This document shows, one piece after another, positions 47,129 through 58,335 of a stretch of DNA of 64,000 nt. The DNA is from Ochotona curzoniae (lineage: Eukaryota; Chordata; Mammalia; Lagomorpha; Ochotonidae), in the NCBI RefSeq assembly GCF_017591425.1, contig NW_024467120.1, positions 3,844,001 through 3,908,000 of the forward strand, written 5' to 3'. Numbering within the stretch: position 1 is the stretch's first letter; the number at the start of each line of letters is the position of its first letter. The position numbers were made by a program, and so were the translations under genes. Under the pieces are notes generated by a model. That model searched no databases. It had not been told where the DNA came from and was given only the letters and a program-made list of their open reading frames with translations.

Positions 47129-47427
47129 AAATTCATACACACGGTGTAACTCACACATCAACTTGTCTTTATATACTGTAGGTAGGCTACACTTCAACCA
47201 TCAAAGCCCATACGTCTATAAGCAATTATGTAGATTTCCTAGAAATAAAGGAGGATTTATGAAGGATTAATTAAAGTCATTATCCTGACTCACACATGAT
47301 TTCAACTACAAATCCTAAACTTTTAATTCTACAGAGTTACCGTTCAGTGAGAGAGGTGACTCCTTCCAAAAATAGGATCACGTACAATAGTACCCTTTTC
47401 CCCTTCTTTAAGATTGCAGGTCCATGT

Positions 47428-47532
47428 GGGAAAAACAGAGTAACCTGCTGTCTCCTAGCTTCAATCTGAGCCACCACTGGCCACTGTGGCCATTTGGGGA
47501 CACGAACCAGCAGATGGAAGATCTTTAACTGA
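47428..47532 (+). repeat. CSINE internal fragment
   Basis: CCATGTGGGAAAAACAGAGT and GGACACGAACCAGCAGATGG. Confidence 0.6.
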
Positions 47533-50500
47533 AAGCGACTACAAAATAAGCTACAATGAGAGCTTAAACTTCAAAGCATAACAAGACAAAACTCAAATAT
47601 AATTTTTTTATAAATAAAACAAAATCGTGTTATGCATCGGCTTTTTTAGTTAAACCTTTTCTATAAATCTGGCAAATTTCCCTGTGTAGGCTAAATTTCT
47701 TTAAGCTTTTCTGGACAAATTCCCTGCACTCAACAGAAGTTCCAAGGTTTAGTCAAAAAAGAAGCTTGGAGCATTAAGATAATTACACAATCTTCACTTC
47801 TAAGTACATATATATATTTAAATTAATAACGTAATGTACTTCCTTGCTTAGAAGGAAATTTAAATTGCAAAGAATCTGACTTTTCAAAAACCCCAAAGCC
47901 AATTAAAAAAAATTAGCCCAGGAGCCAAGTCGCTTCATTAAGTATTTAGTACAGCGTAACATTGCTCCAAGATGAAGCTTTTCAACCATCGTGCAATTTC
48001 AAGTTCATGTTCATTTCAATCCGTGGTGTTTCTCAGCCTTAAAAAACTACAGCATGTTGATTCTGGTACAAACCATAAAAGAGGCCGTGAGCAAAGTTCA
48101 AAGAAACCTCAAGCATGATGACTTCACGTTCAAAAGATTTTTCTCATGTTAATAACACTTCAGTCTTGGCCTGGGTCTGACTCACAGGCCTCAGACGGGA
48201 AGTTTGGCAAAATCAGTTCTTCCAAGCAGGTAAGGCAGGCACTGGACTGCCTTCCGCACAGAGAGCACACAGCAGCGCCTTGAAGCTGGCCGCTTTGTCT
48301 AAATATGGACAAACGCCATGAGGAACTGAAACGGGCGAGGAGGACAGAGCTTTCCAGCCACCATTGCTCGCTGTCAGTCAAGAACTCTTGCCACCTCCAT
48401 GAGGTCTCTTTGGTCAAGAGGAATTCCAAAGCCTGAGGCTCTCAGAGTCCTGGGGACACATCCAAGGTCTCCTTACTTGGAGAGGCTCCAGTGAAACCTA
48501 TCACAGGGGCCGGCAATCAAACCCACGTCCTCCTCCGGGAGATCAGGAGAGCTGAATCATCCTATGCAGGCAAGTGAGTCTAGATACAACCAGGCAAACA
48601 ACTTCTGCACAGGGTGAAAACAGCCACTGGGGCTGTCCAGGTCCACCCAGGTTTGGATCAGCCGCTCAGGCCTGGCTTGCAGGCGTAGCTTAGCACACAG
48701 GAGGAACTTGGTCTCTGGGTTGTGTAGGACCTACCGTGGCCTGAGCCCAGCAGCCATTCCCACTTGGACTGGAATGATACCGGAAGTGGAGAAGCCCCAG
48801 ACTCACGTGGGCTTCCCAAAGTAATAGTACAACTTCCTTTTCATTTTAAACCTGTTAACTAGGTCAGATGGCTAAAAATAATCCTTCATTGAGTTTTGAA
48901 GAATGAGAATGGCTGAAGGGCTTAACAGCAGATGCTCTTGGAAAATGAAAATGAAAAAAAAAATCGGGTTTTTTTGGCTTTCTAGCTTTAAAATTTCAAA
49001 CGTGGGGAACTTTTTTTTTTTAATCCTGCCAGGAGACAATACATCAATTGCAGGCCATACAAAATGATCGATTTAAAAATGAGCCTGCTGTAGATCGTTT
49101 GAATTTCAAGTCCAACCTACGTGGTTGCCTTGGCAGGGACAGATCAAATGATTTTGCAAGCCTTCTACCTTCGGGGGGGCTGGCCGGACGAAGGCTTCTA
49201 CCCCCCTCTATGAATGAGGCATTTTGCTTGCCTCTGTTAGACGCTGGAGTCCTCTAAAAGTGAGAGAGCCCTGTTTGCCGTTCAGCTGGGTTCCATAGCT
49301 CCTATTTCTTACTCCTCTGCCGTGTGTTTTCATTCCAGACGAGAGCGATTGCTAATTTGTTATTGTGAGTTTCTGAAGGAATCAAAACATCCAAGGAAAG
49401 CATGAACTGCACACACAGCAATAAACGGCTAGAAAAACCTCTCAATACCATCGCAATGACTCATGGTTGAAGAGAGAGAGGTTTAGAAAACACCCTTCCC
49501 ATTCAATCCAAGGTGAAACTGCTCAGATGAAACAAAAACTAGCTCAGATGAGTTTCTGAATCAGAATCCAAATTCAGCAACACATCTTGGTTGAAACGCC
49601 CTGGGAAAATAGGCAGGCAGGTCAGGGTCATCGCTTGCACTCATGCGCTTATTTAGCCGGTTCCTACTTCCTCATTCTCTCCTTCACCAACATTTATGCC
49701 CAGATAAGGGAGCAATCATCTTCTCACCAGTTGACAACACTTAATCCAACACTTTCCTGCACCGCTTTTCTAGAAACGGGAGGGAAGGAGAGAAAAAGCA
49801 CCAAAGGAGAGCCCAAGAGAAAATCATATTTCTAACAGAGAAGAATCAACACAGATCTTTTCAATCCATTCGGATCCAAGGACATAAGCAGCAAAGGCAT
49901 ATGGCAAGAATAACTGGTAAATATTTGCTCACGAAAGCCTGGTATTTATCTGCCCTTCTCCCTCGCACCCTCCACGCACCCCTCCCCACAAGGCTCACAG
50001 ACATTCTGCTTTTAGCATTAACAAGCCACGGGCTCACCTAGGCTGAGGACCCCTGGAAAGGAGCGTCCTACACCCTGCAGACTAGACAAAAAACAAAGGG
50101 GATTCCCGGTTCTGCCCAACAGAGACTTTCACAAATTTCTTAGTGTCACTGCTAAGCCAAATGCTGAAAGGAGCACACTTCTCTCTGAGCCGGATACCAA
50201 TTATCGCTTTGAAATTCAAATCGCAAGACCTCTTCCACTCCAGGATGCGTGACACTGAATAATTTCCTTACTGCGGGGGGTCTTACTGCAGGTAGGTCCT
50301 CCCCTTTTCCCCCCAGTTCAAACCATATGGAGCCTAATGAGTCACTGAACACACTCCCTCTTTGGTCTGAATTAATATGACAAATGTTCGAACATGCTTT
50401 CTTTTTTTTTTTTTTCCCCAGAAGTAACAGTTTAAAAACAGTCAATCCCACTTTCCTCAATTATGAAGTCATGCTCTGTTGTTATAAATATGCACAGATG

Positions 50501-51764
50501 ATTACAGACCTAAAGTAGTGGTCAAGTCTGAATTCCCTCTGCCTCTCCCTCCATCCCTAGTAGGTCAAGTTAATTGCCTAAGATTGATAAATTCAAAACC
50601 TTTCATCATGGGTTAAAACGATCAAATATCTATAAAATCATCTGACAACCAGATGCATTAAATATGATAAAAAGTGATTAATTTGGAATCCAGAGTTGCT
50701 CTGAAAGAGGAGTAAATGAAATATGCAAATAATTCCAAAGCAGGATTTGCTCACGCAAATTTCAACCACCATTGCTATCCATTCTCTTAATACACTAGGA
50801 AAAAGAAGTTGGAATTCAGCAAACTGTGTCCAAATTATAAAGTTTTAAGAAGAAATATAGCTTGAAGTCTCTTAGGAACTTAGAGAAAACTTCAAAACAA
50901 TCAATACATTACTCAGTGAGCAGATGAGGAGAGCTTAAATAATTATGTAATTATATATCACTCTACATATAATTTATATCCCTGTACATGGGGACTTCCA
51001 ACGTGCTTAAAAACACATCCCCTTTCTTACTGTGAACGCTTATGAGTCTGTGACATTATTTATATTACTTTTTGGCACAGAAATGCTTGCTTCCTAGATA
51101 AATTACCCACATAAATTTTAACAGAATGTGATCAAAAAGGCAGACAATGAAAGGATCAAAATTTCTGTTCACTGAAAATGAAACATCCATCCCACAGACT
51201 ACTGCCTTCACTCACCGAGCAAAGGGGTTCCCGGCTCCCAAAATCACCGCAGCTGGTACTGAGCCACTTACGACAGGACACTCAATCCCTCAGCGGCGTC
51301 TATAGATCACTATCTTCCACACCATCACCCCTCTGCAGCCGCCAGGGGCAGCTAACTGTAGATCCTCAATTTTGCAGAAGAAGCCTGCAGGCTGCTGAGA
51401 TCCCGCCGGCCTTATCACAAGTTGAAGAGGGCTGTTTAAAAGGGTGGGTTTTCAGCCCTTCCCAGCCCCTATCCTTGCTGTCACACCACCTGGGGATGCT
51501 AGCAGGAGGGGCCGGCCTAGAGCACATCCAGGAAGGCAGAGACAGGTCAGGAAGGGAACGGCAGAGAACAAGCTGGGTTTAGTGGTCCTACACAGGCTGA
51601 GGGGAAACTCCAGAGACTCAGGAGAGAACCACACACCCCACAGATCCAGAAGTCTCTATGCCCAGTGTATGCTTCAGTGACACCCCCTGCTCAGTTCTCA
51701 CTGTGACCTGCATGCATGGACTCTTGTCCTAAAGGTTGCAGAAATATATAGAATATAGAGATTT
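47533..51764. other. Long repeat-poor block (4.2 kb)
   Basis: Apart from short T or A runs I recognise no SINE, LINE or LTR here, unlike the surrounding DNA. 50,460-51,170 is AT-rich with ordered low-CpG sequence and one octamer (ATGCAAAT at about 50,731). The ORF at 51178-51582 has no recognised domain. Confidence 0.55.
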
Positions 51765-51912
51765 TACCTGGTGTCCAGTGCTCTTCTCAGATGCTTGCTC
51801 TTACTGATCGACTGAGTCCTCCGTAACTATAATCCCTGCCTTTCAGATGAAGAAAGAGGGCACCGGCCAAGCCAAGGTGGAGAGTGGCAGGTGTAGGATT
51901 CCAGCACAGGAG
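51765..51912 (-). repeat. MIR SINE, minus strand
   Basis: CTGGTGTCCAGTGCTCTTCT, CAGATGAAGAAAGAGGGCAC and GTGGCAGGTGTAGGATTCCA. Confidence 0.6.
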
Positions 51913-52037
51913 GAATCACACCTCTGGGAGACCCACAGACCACTGAACACACAGGCACAAGCTTCCAAATTAAGGCAAAAATTCCAGAAAACTGAATCCT
52001 ACTTCTCTACCAACCAGAAGTATTGGATTTTATTTAT

Positions 52038-52336
52038 TTTTTTAATTTATTTCATTTTTATTGGAAAGTCAGATGTACAGAGAGGAGGAGAGACAGAGAG
52101 AAAGATCTTCCATCTGATGGTTCACTCCCCAAGTGGCTGCAACGGCTAGAGCTGAGCTGATCCAAAGCCACGAACTGTTCCAGGTCTTCTATCCTCGACT
52201 GCTTTCCCAGGCCATAAGCAGGGAGCTGGAAGGGAAGTGGAGCAGTCGGGACATGAACTGCCAGGACAGAACATATGGGATCCTAGCACAGGCAAGGCAA
52301 TGATTTTACCTACTAGGCTACCGTGTTTTGCCCAAT
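52038..52336 (-). repeat. CSINE, minus strand
   Basis: TTCATTTTTATTGGAAAGTC tail complement, CTTCCATCTGATGGTTCACT and head complement CTACTAGGCTACCGTGTTTT. It lies 27 bases before the plus-strand SINE hit by the L1. Confidence 0.92.
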
Positions 52337-52362
52337 AATTTTTTTTTAAAACATGATAATCC

Positions 52363-52690
52363 TGGGCCCGGTGCAATAGCATAGTGGTTAAGGTCCTCAC
52401 CTTTCACGCCCGGGATCCCATGGGGGGGCCGGTTCTACCCGGCAGCCCCGCTTCCCATCCAGCACCCTGCCTGTGGCCCAGGAAAGCAGTCAAGGACGGC
52501 CCAAAGCTTTGGGACCCTGCACCCACGTGGGAGAACCAGAAGAAGCTCTGGCTCCTGGCTGTGGATTGGCTCAGCTCCAGCCATTGAGGCCAGCTGAGAG
52601 AGAACCATCAGAAGAAAGACCTTCCTCTCTGTCTCTCCTCCTCTCTGTATATCTGCCTTTCCAATAAAAACAAATAAATCTTTGAAAAAA
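52363..52690 (+). repeat. CSINE, plus strand, host of the L1 insertion
   Basis: Young copy starting GGGCCCGGTGCAATAGC, tail AATAAAAACAAATAAATCTTTGAAAAA. The sequence before it (CATGATAATCCTG) is matched after the L1 (AATGATACTCCTG near 55667), so the SINE's own duplication now lies on either side of SINE plus L1. Confidence 0.9.
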
Positions 52691-52699
52691 ATGACACTC

Positions 52700-53818
52700 G
52701 GAGAATCAAGATGGCGGAATAGGGTCAGGACACGTTTAAACGGACCGAAAACATTTAATCAGGATGAAGCAGAGAGGACATATTTCAGGAAAAAGGAAAG
52801 GACAGAACAACAGCAGAGGGGTACCTGGAGACTGACAGGCACAGGAAAGCAGCGGGCACAGCAGTGTGGCGTTGCAGTGAATGATACTCCAGCACGGCGA
52901 TCTAAACTCCACCAGCAGCCGGAACTCCACCAGCAACCAGGTGGGAAGGAACTTTCACTGGGAGCTTGGGAGGTGAACCCAGACGGGGAACTGTCCGTCC
53001 CGCTGGTCCATTTGATTTGACAAGGAGCAGAGACAGAGCAGCAAATCTCAGAGGGGCAGTGCGAGAACAGAGTGGATTTCATAGCCCAGTCAGCACCCTA
53101 AAACTGATTTGGGCGCCATTTTGCGTAAGGAGGAAAGGGCAAGGGAAAGGACTGAGCATGCGCTGAGGTGGGAGTGAGCTCATTTCTGACTCAGTGAACT
53201 GCAACAACGTGGCATTCTACGGGTTCTACCTGGGGCAGGTCTGGGTAACCCTCGGATCTGACGTCCAGCAGATCAAGAACTGTAGTGGCGGTACGTCCGT
53301 CAGGCGCCGTTTTGCGCACTGTGCAAATAGCTTTGGGACTGCAGGGGACAACAGTGAACTGCGCATGTGCTGAGCTCGCTGAGGTCCCACAGAAAAATAA
53401 TACCAACTGTGGCATCGTACCAGTAAAATAGGTCCGTGTGACACCCAGACCTAATGTCCAACAGGTTCCGGCAAGATCAGCGCCACCAACAACCTAACTA
53501 GATAGGACACCTGGTGTCTCTCTAATCCTGGGATCTGCTCCAACCGGAAGTGGGAGAAAGGTTGCAGAGACAAAGGTGCAGCCTCAGCACAGTATCACAG
53601 GAGGTGGAGAGTGGTGAGCCAACAGTTGGGGCTGTGGAGACCATAGTGGAAATCTGACATAAGAACTCAGACCTGGAACTCGCTGGAGGGAGCGGCACAA
53701 GCGGCTGCAAGCAAAAAGTTGTGTACCAACTGCAATAAGTAAAATCGCATTGTAGACCTGTGTGTGACAGAGCTTAGAAACCAGCCCCAAGAAGAAGACT
53801 CTGCTAACCAGAAGAGCA
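52700..53818 (+). promoter_or_regulatory. L1 5' UTR with two diverged tandem monomers
   Basis: GGCGCCATTTTGCG near 53112 and GGCGCCGTTTTGCG near 53303 are 191 bases apart. Sequence after each is related in the same order (GCATGCGCTGAGG near 53157 and GCGCATGTGCTGAGCTCGCTGAGG near 53361; AACTG-GGCAT-TAC blocks; GACGTCCAGCAG near 53261 and AATGTCCAACAG near 53453). This looks like an internal promoter made of two roughly 190-bp monomers. Confidence 0.6.
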
Positions 53819-54713
53819 ATGATCAAGAGCAAAAGAAGAGACAAAGGCACAATGAATATTACCAAAAACTCCCCTGCAAAGGAACAAAACCCTATGCCAA
53901 CCTCAGAGTTAACTGAGGAACACATCGAGAAAATGGGGGACACAGAATCCATAAGACTCATTTTAAAGATTCTGATAAAAAATGAGAAACTCATGCAAGA
54001 GTTCAAAGAATTTAAGGAAACAGTAAAACAAATCAAGGCTGCTATATCAGAAATTAAGAACACAGTAGAGCAAATTACAAGTACAGTGGAGAGTCTCCAA
54101 AATAGAATGAAGCAAGCAGAAGAAAGAATCTCAGAATTGGAAGATATCTCCTGTCACCAGGGAGAAACAAACAAAAAGCTGGAAGCAGAGCTGGATCAGG
54201 CCAAAAAAAGTATTCAAGAATTGAAAGACACTATATTAAGAGGCCAAATATAAAAGTTATGGGAGTTCCAGAAGGTGCAGAAAGAGAAGCTGAGTTTGCA
54301 AATGTATTTAATGAAATAATCAAGGAAAATTTCCCTAATCTGGAGAAAGAATTGGGAAACAACATCCAGGAGGGGCACAGAGTTGATCAAAAGTGATCTT
54401 CACCACGACACATGATCATCAAGCTCTCTTCAATTGAACATAAGGAAATGATCCTTAAATATGCATGTGAAAAAAATCAATTGACATATAAAGAAATGCC
54501 AATTAAGCTCACAGCAGACCTCTCACAAGAAACTCTACAGGCAAGAAGAGAATGGAGTGACATATTCCAGATTCTAAAAGAAAAAATTGTCAGCCTAGGA
54601 TAACATACCCCACAAAGCTTTCTTTCATCTTTGAAAATGAAATAAAATTCTTCCAGAGTAAAGAAAAGCTAAAAGAATTTGCCTCTTCTAAACCTTACAA
54701 ATGATACTTCAAG
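53819..54713 (+). pseudogene. L1 ORF1 (RNA-binding protein), broken
   Basis: L1 ORF1p is the trimeric nucleic-acid chaperone of the retrotransposon. The first frame starts at ATG 53819 with a basic N-terminus, then a coiled coil of heptads (EFKEFKETVKQIKAAISEI, then NTVEQITSTVESLQNRMKQA), and stops at 54253. The RRM and C-terminal domain continue in another frame from about 54241 (NIKVMGVPEGAERE), with an in-frame TGA at 54394 just before SSPRHMIIKLSS. A further frame change near 54600 leads into ITYPTKLSFIFENEIKFF and ends by about 54710. At least two frame changes and one nonsense codon make it a pseudogene. Confidence 0.85.
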
Positions 54714-54807
54714 ATGTTCTCTCAACAGAGAAGAGGAATAGCACCTACCCAAACCAAAGGCAAATGGGAAGAACTTCCCAGTAAAATGACAACAGAAGAC
54801 TAAATCA

Positions 54808-55047
54808 ATGAACAACCCATTCCTAAAATTACAGGACAATATTATCACCCATGTATATTTAACTCTGAATGTAAATGGCTTAAGCTCAATCAAACAGCAC
54901 AGATTAGTAGACTGGATTAAAAAACGAAACCCATCTGTTTATTGTCTGGAGGAGACACACTTCAACAAAGATCAGCAGAAACTCTATCACATGGGTTTTG
55001 TTGTTTTCTGTTGGTTTCATCTCTTCAAAACACTTTCTTCTGATTAA
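54808..55047 (+). pseudogene. L1 ORF2 stub (start of endonuclease only)
   Basis: ATG 54808 begins a frame with LTLNVNGLSSIKQHRLVDWI and VYCLEETHF, the N-terminal strand and the Glu-Thr-His active-site region of the L1 apurinic-type endonuclease. L1 similarity stops near 54990. The remaining codons to 55047 read into 3' UTR sequence. The reverse transcriptase and cysteine-rich domain are absent. Confidence 0.85.
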
Positions 55048-55660
55048 ATCATTCAATGACTTGTAGATCATACAGTGGCATCATTTTCTTCAAGAAGGTT
55101 CTTGATTTTCATGTCTTCAGCTACACGTTAGACATTTAATAGCATGTTGTTTAACTTCTTGATGTTGTTAATTTTTATTTTTCTTTCTGTTGTTGATTTT
55201 GTATCATGACTTTTCATTTAAGGGAAGGTACAGTAATTGTGTAATGGAGACTGTCATATCTAGTAACATGTCATTTAACTTCATGGCATTGTAAATTTCT
55301 ATTTTTCTTTCTATTGTTGATTTTGTATCATGACTTTTCATTTGATGGCATGTACAATTGCCGTGAAATGGAGACTAACATCCAGATGTGAGGATGCAGT
55401 ATGGTATGCATTTCTGTTTCCAGACAAAGATGAACTTACAATGAAACTGTTTACTATACCTTGACAATAGGATTCTGGACTCTCTGCCATTGTCCATGCC
55501 CGCAGTGATGGACATATGGACATATGTTAGTAATGAAATAAAAGAACTAGGTGTGTGGGGGGGAGGGAATTGGGGAGGGTATAAGGGAATATGGAACTGT
55601 ATCATAAAATGATAGCAATAATAATAAAATATAAAAAATAAAATTTAAAAAAAATGTTAA
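54995..55660 (+). repeat. L1 3' UTR with a 124-bp direct duplication and A-rich tail
   Basis: Two tandem copies start near 55143 and 55267. Both contain TTAACTTC, TATTTTTCTTTCT, GTTGATTTTGTATCATGA and CTTTTCATTT, and end near AATGGAGACT. The G-rich stretch GTGTGTGGGGGGGAGGGAAT follows near 55551, then ATAATAATAAAATATAAAA and the A-rich tail. Confidence 0.8.
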
Positions 55661-55677
55661 AAAAAATGATACTCCTG

Positions 55678-55895
55678 TTCTACCTCAGCATGCCTGGACT
55701 CAATTCCCACCTCTTGCCAATGCAGACTCTGTGAGGCGGAGGGCAACAGGTGCCCGTCAACCACGTAGTAGACCTAGGTTGACTTTCCAGCTCGCAGCTG
55801 TGAACCAGCCTAGCCCTAGCCTCTGCAAGCATTTGGGAAGTGGAACAAGGAGTATTGGTGCTCTCTGTAAGGCACACAACAACAATGGGAAGGAT
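55678..55895 (+). repeat. Probable old CSINE
   Basis: TGGACTCAATTCCCACCTCT and GAACCAGCCTAGCCCTAGCC followed by GGGAAGTGGAACAAGGAGTA. Weak but in the right order. Confidence 0.4.
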
Positions 55896-56005
55896 CTTTG
55901 TGGAGACTCCAGCAATCCAACCTCTGTGAACACCTTGAGAGACCCTGAGACAAGCCCTTCAAAGGAATGATGCCATGTTTCGGGCTACTGAGAAGGGGTA
56001 TTTTC

Positions 56006-56277
56006 AAAAACATTTATTTATCTATTTGAAAGGGAGAGTCAGGGGGAAGGAGATCTTTCAATCACTGGTTCAGTCCCCCAAACAGCTGCAACAGTCATCA
56101 CTGGGCCAGGCCAAAGCCCCAAGCACTTGGTCCATCTTCTGCTGTTTTTGCTTCCTAAACACATTAGCTGGAGGCTGGATCCGAAGTGGAGCAGCAGGGA
56201 CTCGAACCACAGCCCCTATGAGATGCCAATGCCTTAGGCAGTGGCTTTATCTGCTGTTCCACAAAGTGGGCCAACCA
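56006..56277 (-). repeat. CSINE (old), minus strand
   Basis: CATTTATTTATCTATTTGAA tail complement, CACTGGTTCAGTCCCCCAAA, GGGCCAGGCCAAAGCCC and TATCTGCTGTTCCACAAAGT. Confidence 0.82.
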
Positions 56278-57007
56278 TGGGATTTTAAAAACATCCTCCC
56301 TTGCTATACAAAGTAACTGGTTACCTGGCACTGTCTCTTCCCTCCTGCTTTCCCGAGGTGTACTCAGTGACTCAGGATACTCTGTCTAACTTACATGGTT
56401 TCTGGAGACTGCGGGGAAATGTTTTCTTATCTCACCTCGGAGAGCTGGCTTTTCTCTAATGTACTGTATCTAGATCAAAGGAACATCCAAAGCCTGAGTT
56501 TTTATTTTTGCTCCAGTGTCAGGCACCGCCAACTTGTAGTACATATGTCCTTTTTGCAACCGTGCATCTTCAATGAAGCAATAACTGAAATGACTAGAAC
56601 AGGGCAATGTGGTTCAGCATACTGTTGCAACACGGCCGTGAAACCCACGTGGAGGCTTCTGAGCAGGGCAACCCTATCAGTGTGTGTCAAGCTCACAATT
56701 ACACACACACACACACAGTTTACCAGATGGGATTGGGTACCACTGACTTAAAAAGGCTCCTCTAATCATCAATTGCAGCCATTCTTTTTCATTTTCTCCC
56801 ACAGGCTCTAGCCTTGACACAGTAGGGAATGGCACGGGCCCTTTAAATGTAAATCACATACAGCTGCGTAGCCACATGGCTGCTGCACACAATAGGGATA
56901 CAAGAAAAACCTTTTTTCCTTTCTTCCCAAATGAGCAATAAAACCTCCGAGGTAGGAACTGGCTAAAAAGGAAGTCAACTTTTAAAATCAGTAAAAACTT
57001 CCTTCAC

Positions 57008-57205
57008 AGGGGGCAGGCATTGCAACACAGCAGTTGAAGCCCATGGCTTCTGATCCAGCTTCCTGCTAACTGTGTGCTGGGGCCCCTGTCGCCCACGTGG
57101 GAGACCCAGACAGAACTCCTGGCTCCTGGCTTTGGCACATACCCAGCCCTCACTGCTGTTACAGGCCCTACCTTTCAGATATAGAAGCAAAAATGAAAGG
57201 GAAAA
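57008..57205 (+). repeat. CSINE (old, shortened)
   Basis: GGGGCAGGCATTGCAACACA head, CCCACGTGGGAGACCCAGAC, CTCCTGGCTCCTGGC and a short A-rich end. Confidence 0.72.
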
Positions 57206-57599
57206 AAAAAACCATTATAAAATAAAATGAAATGGCTTTGCAACTTAAGTGAAATGTGTTACTGCTTGAGTACAATCCCAGCTTGCAATATTTTAACTGA
57301 AACTCTTTAACAGGTCAGCCTTACAAGTAAAGATGTACAGAGACAAAGCTTTCTGGGATTGAATGGTGCAATTACATTTACGTGTAACACAATAACAGTA
57401 CCTTAAGCAGTATCTAGCGTTAAGAGTCACTGCTTCATTTTTTAATACAGCAAAGGGTATCAGAAGAAAGCCCCTCACCTGAGGACCTACGAGATGCCGA
57501 ACATTTACCAAAGATGCCACATGAGGACTGCATTCAGTCCTTTTCTAATGAAACTTTCCTTCAAGTTCCCCTTTTGTTGTGAACTGTAGTTCCTGACTT

Positions 57600-57700
57600 C
57601 CCCACCTGCGATGCTCAGCCACACCTATCTTTCCACAGCTAATGGAAGCACAGAGAAGTTAAACACGATCCACTCAAGGTCAAATCTCAAATCAGTGGAA
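57600..57700 (-). repeat. Possible MIR fragment, minus strand
   Basis: AGCACAGAGAAGTTAAACAC and CACTCAAGGTCAAATCTCA. Confidence 0.4.
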
Positions 57701-58047
57701 AAGCCATAAACACAGCCTCGCCCCTGCTGAGGGTCCAGGATGTGGGGCCTTGCTGCAGGGTGAGGTTCTGACTTTTCGTGGCTGTTTTCAAAATGTTCTC
57801 GGAAATTTTCAAAGCTGCTTTTGTTGACAAGATAGAAGGAAGAAGCTTTTTAACAAATTCATGCACATTGCGCAACTCCACATTCCTAGACTGATCACGT
57901 GTACCAATTATTTTTAACATATGCATTTAAAACTCCTGAAAGGATGCTATGTAACTGACTCAAAGACGTACTAAGGGAAGAAGTTTCCATAGCCTAAAAT
58001 ATTCCCTGGTAAACACAGCTCTGTCACAATGCACGGTGAGCAGTTCG

Positions 58048-58335
58048 GGGGTGGCGGAAGCATTGTAACACAGTGAGTAAAGTCACAGACCACAGCACCG
58101 GCATCCCGTTTGGACACCAGTTCAAGTCCCGGCTGCTCCACTTACAACCTAATGGCCTGGGAAATGAAGTGCTTGGCCCCCTATAATCCGTACGATGAAG
58201 CTCCTGGCTCCCTGACCCCAGCCAGACTTAGCCCTGGTGGTTGTGGCCATCTGGGGAACGAACCAGCAAATGGAAGATTCTCTCTCTCTATGCAACTGAC
58301 TGTCAAGTACGAAAATATAAATTTTTTTTTAAAGT
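58048..58335 (+). repeat. CSINE (old)
   Basis: GGTGGCGGAAGCATTGTAAC head, GCATCCCGTTTGGACACCAG, AAGCTCCTGGCTCCCTGACC and GGGGAACGAACCAGCAAATG. Confidence 0.82.

Larger units (their letters stand above)
52700..55660 (+). mobile_element. LINE-1 with both ends but a large internal deletion
   Basis: Begins with GGAGAATCAAGATGGCGG, a typical full-length L1 5' end. It has a 1.1-kb 5' UTR, a degenerate ORF1, about 70 codons of ORF2, a 3' UTR and an A-rich tail. Flanking sequence AAAAAATGACACTC (before) and AAAAAATGATACTC (after) forms a 14-bp target-site duplication with one mismatch. A complete lagomorph L1 is more than 6 kb; this copy is 2.96 kb because nearly all of ORF2 (endonuclease end, RT, C-terminus) is missing between about 54,990 and the 3' UTR. 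Keeping the extreme 5' end while losing the middle is unusual, since most short L1s are 5'-truncated. Confidence 0.88.

Noticed and set aside
48490..48850. Possible unrecognised LTR or old SINE
   Set aside because: Some phrases recall SINE bodies, but no order, ends or duplications could be found.
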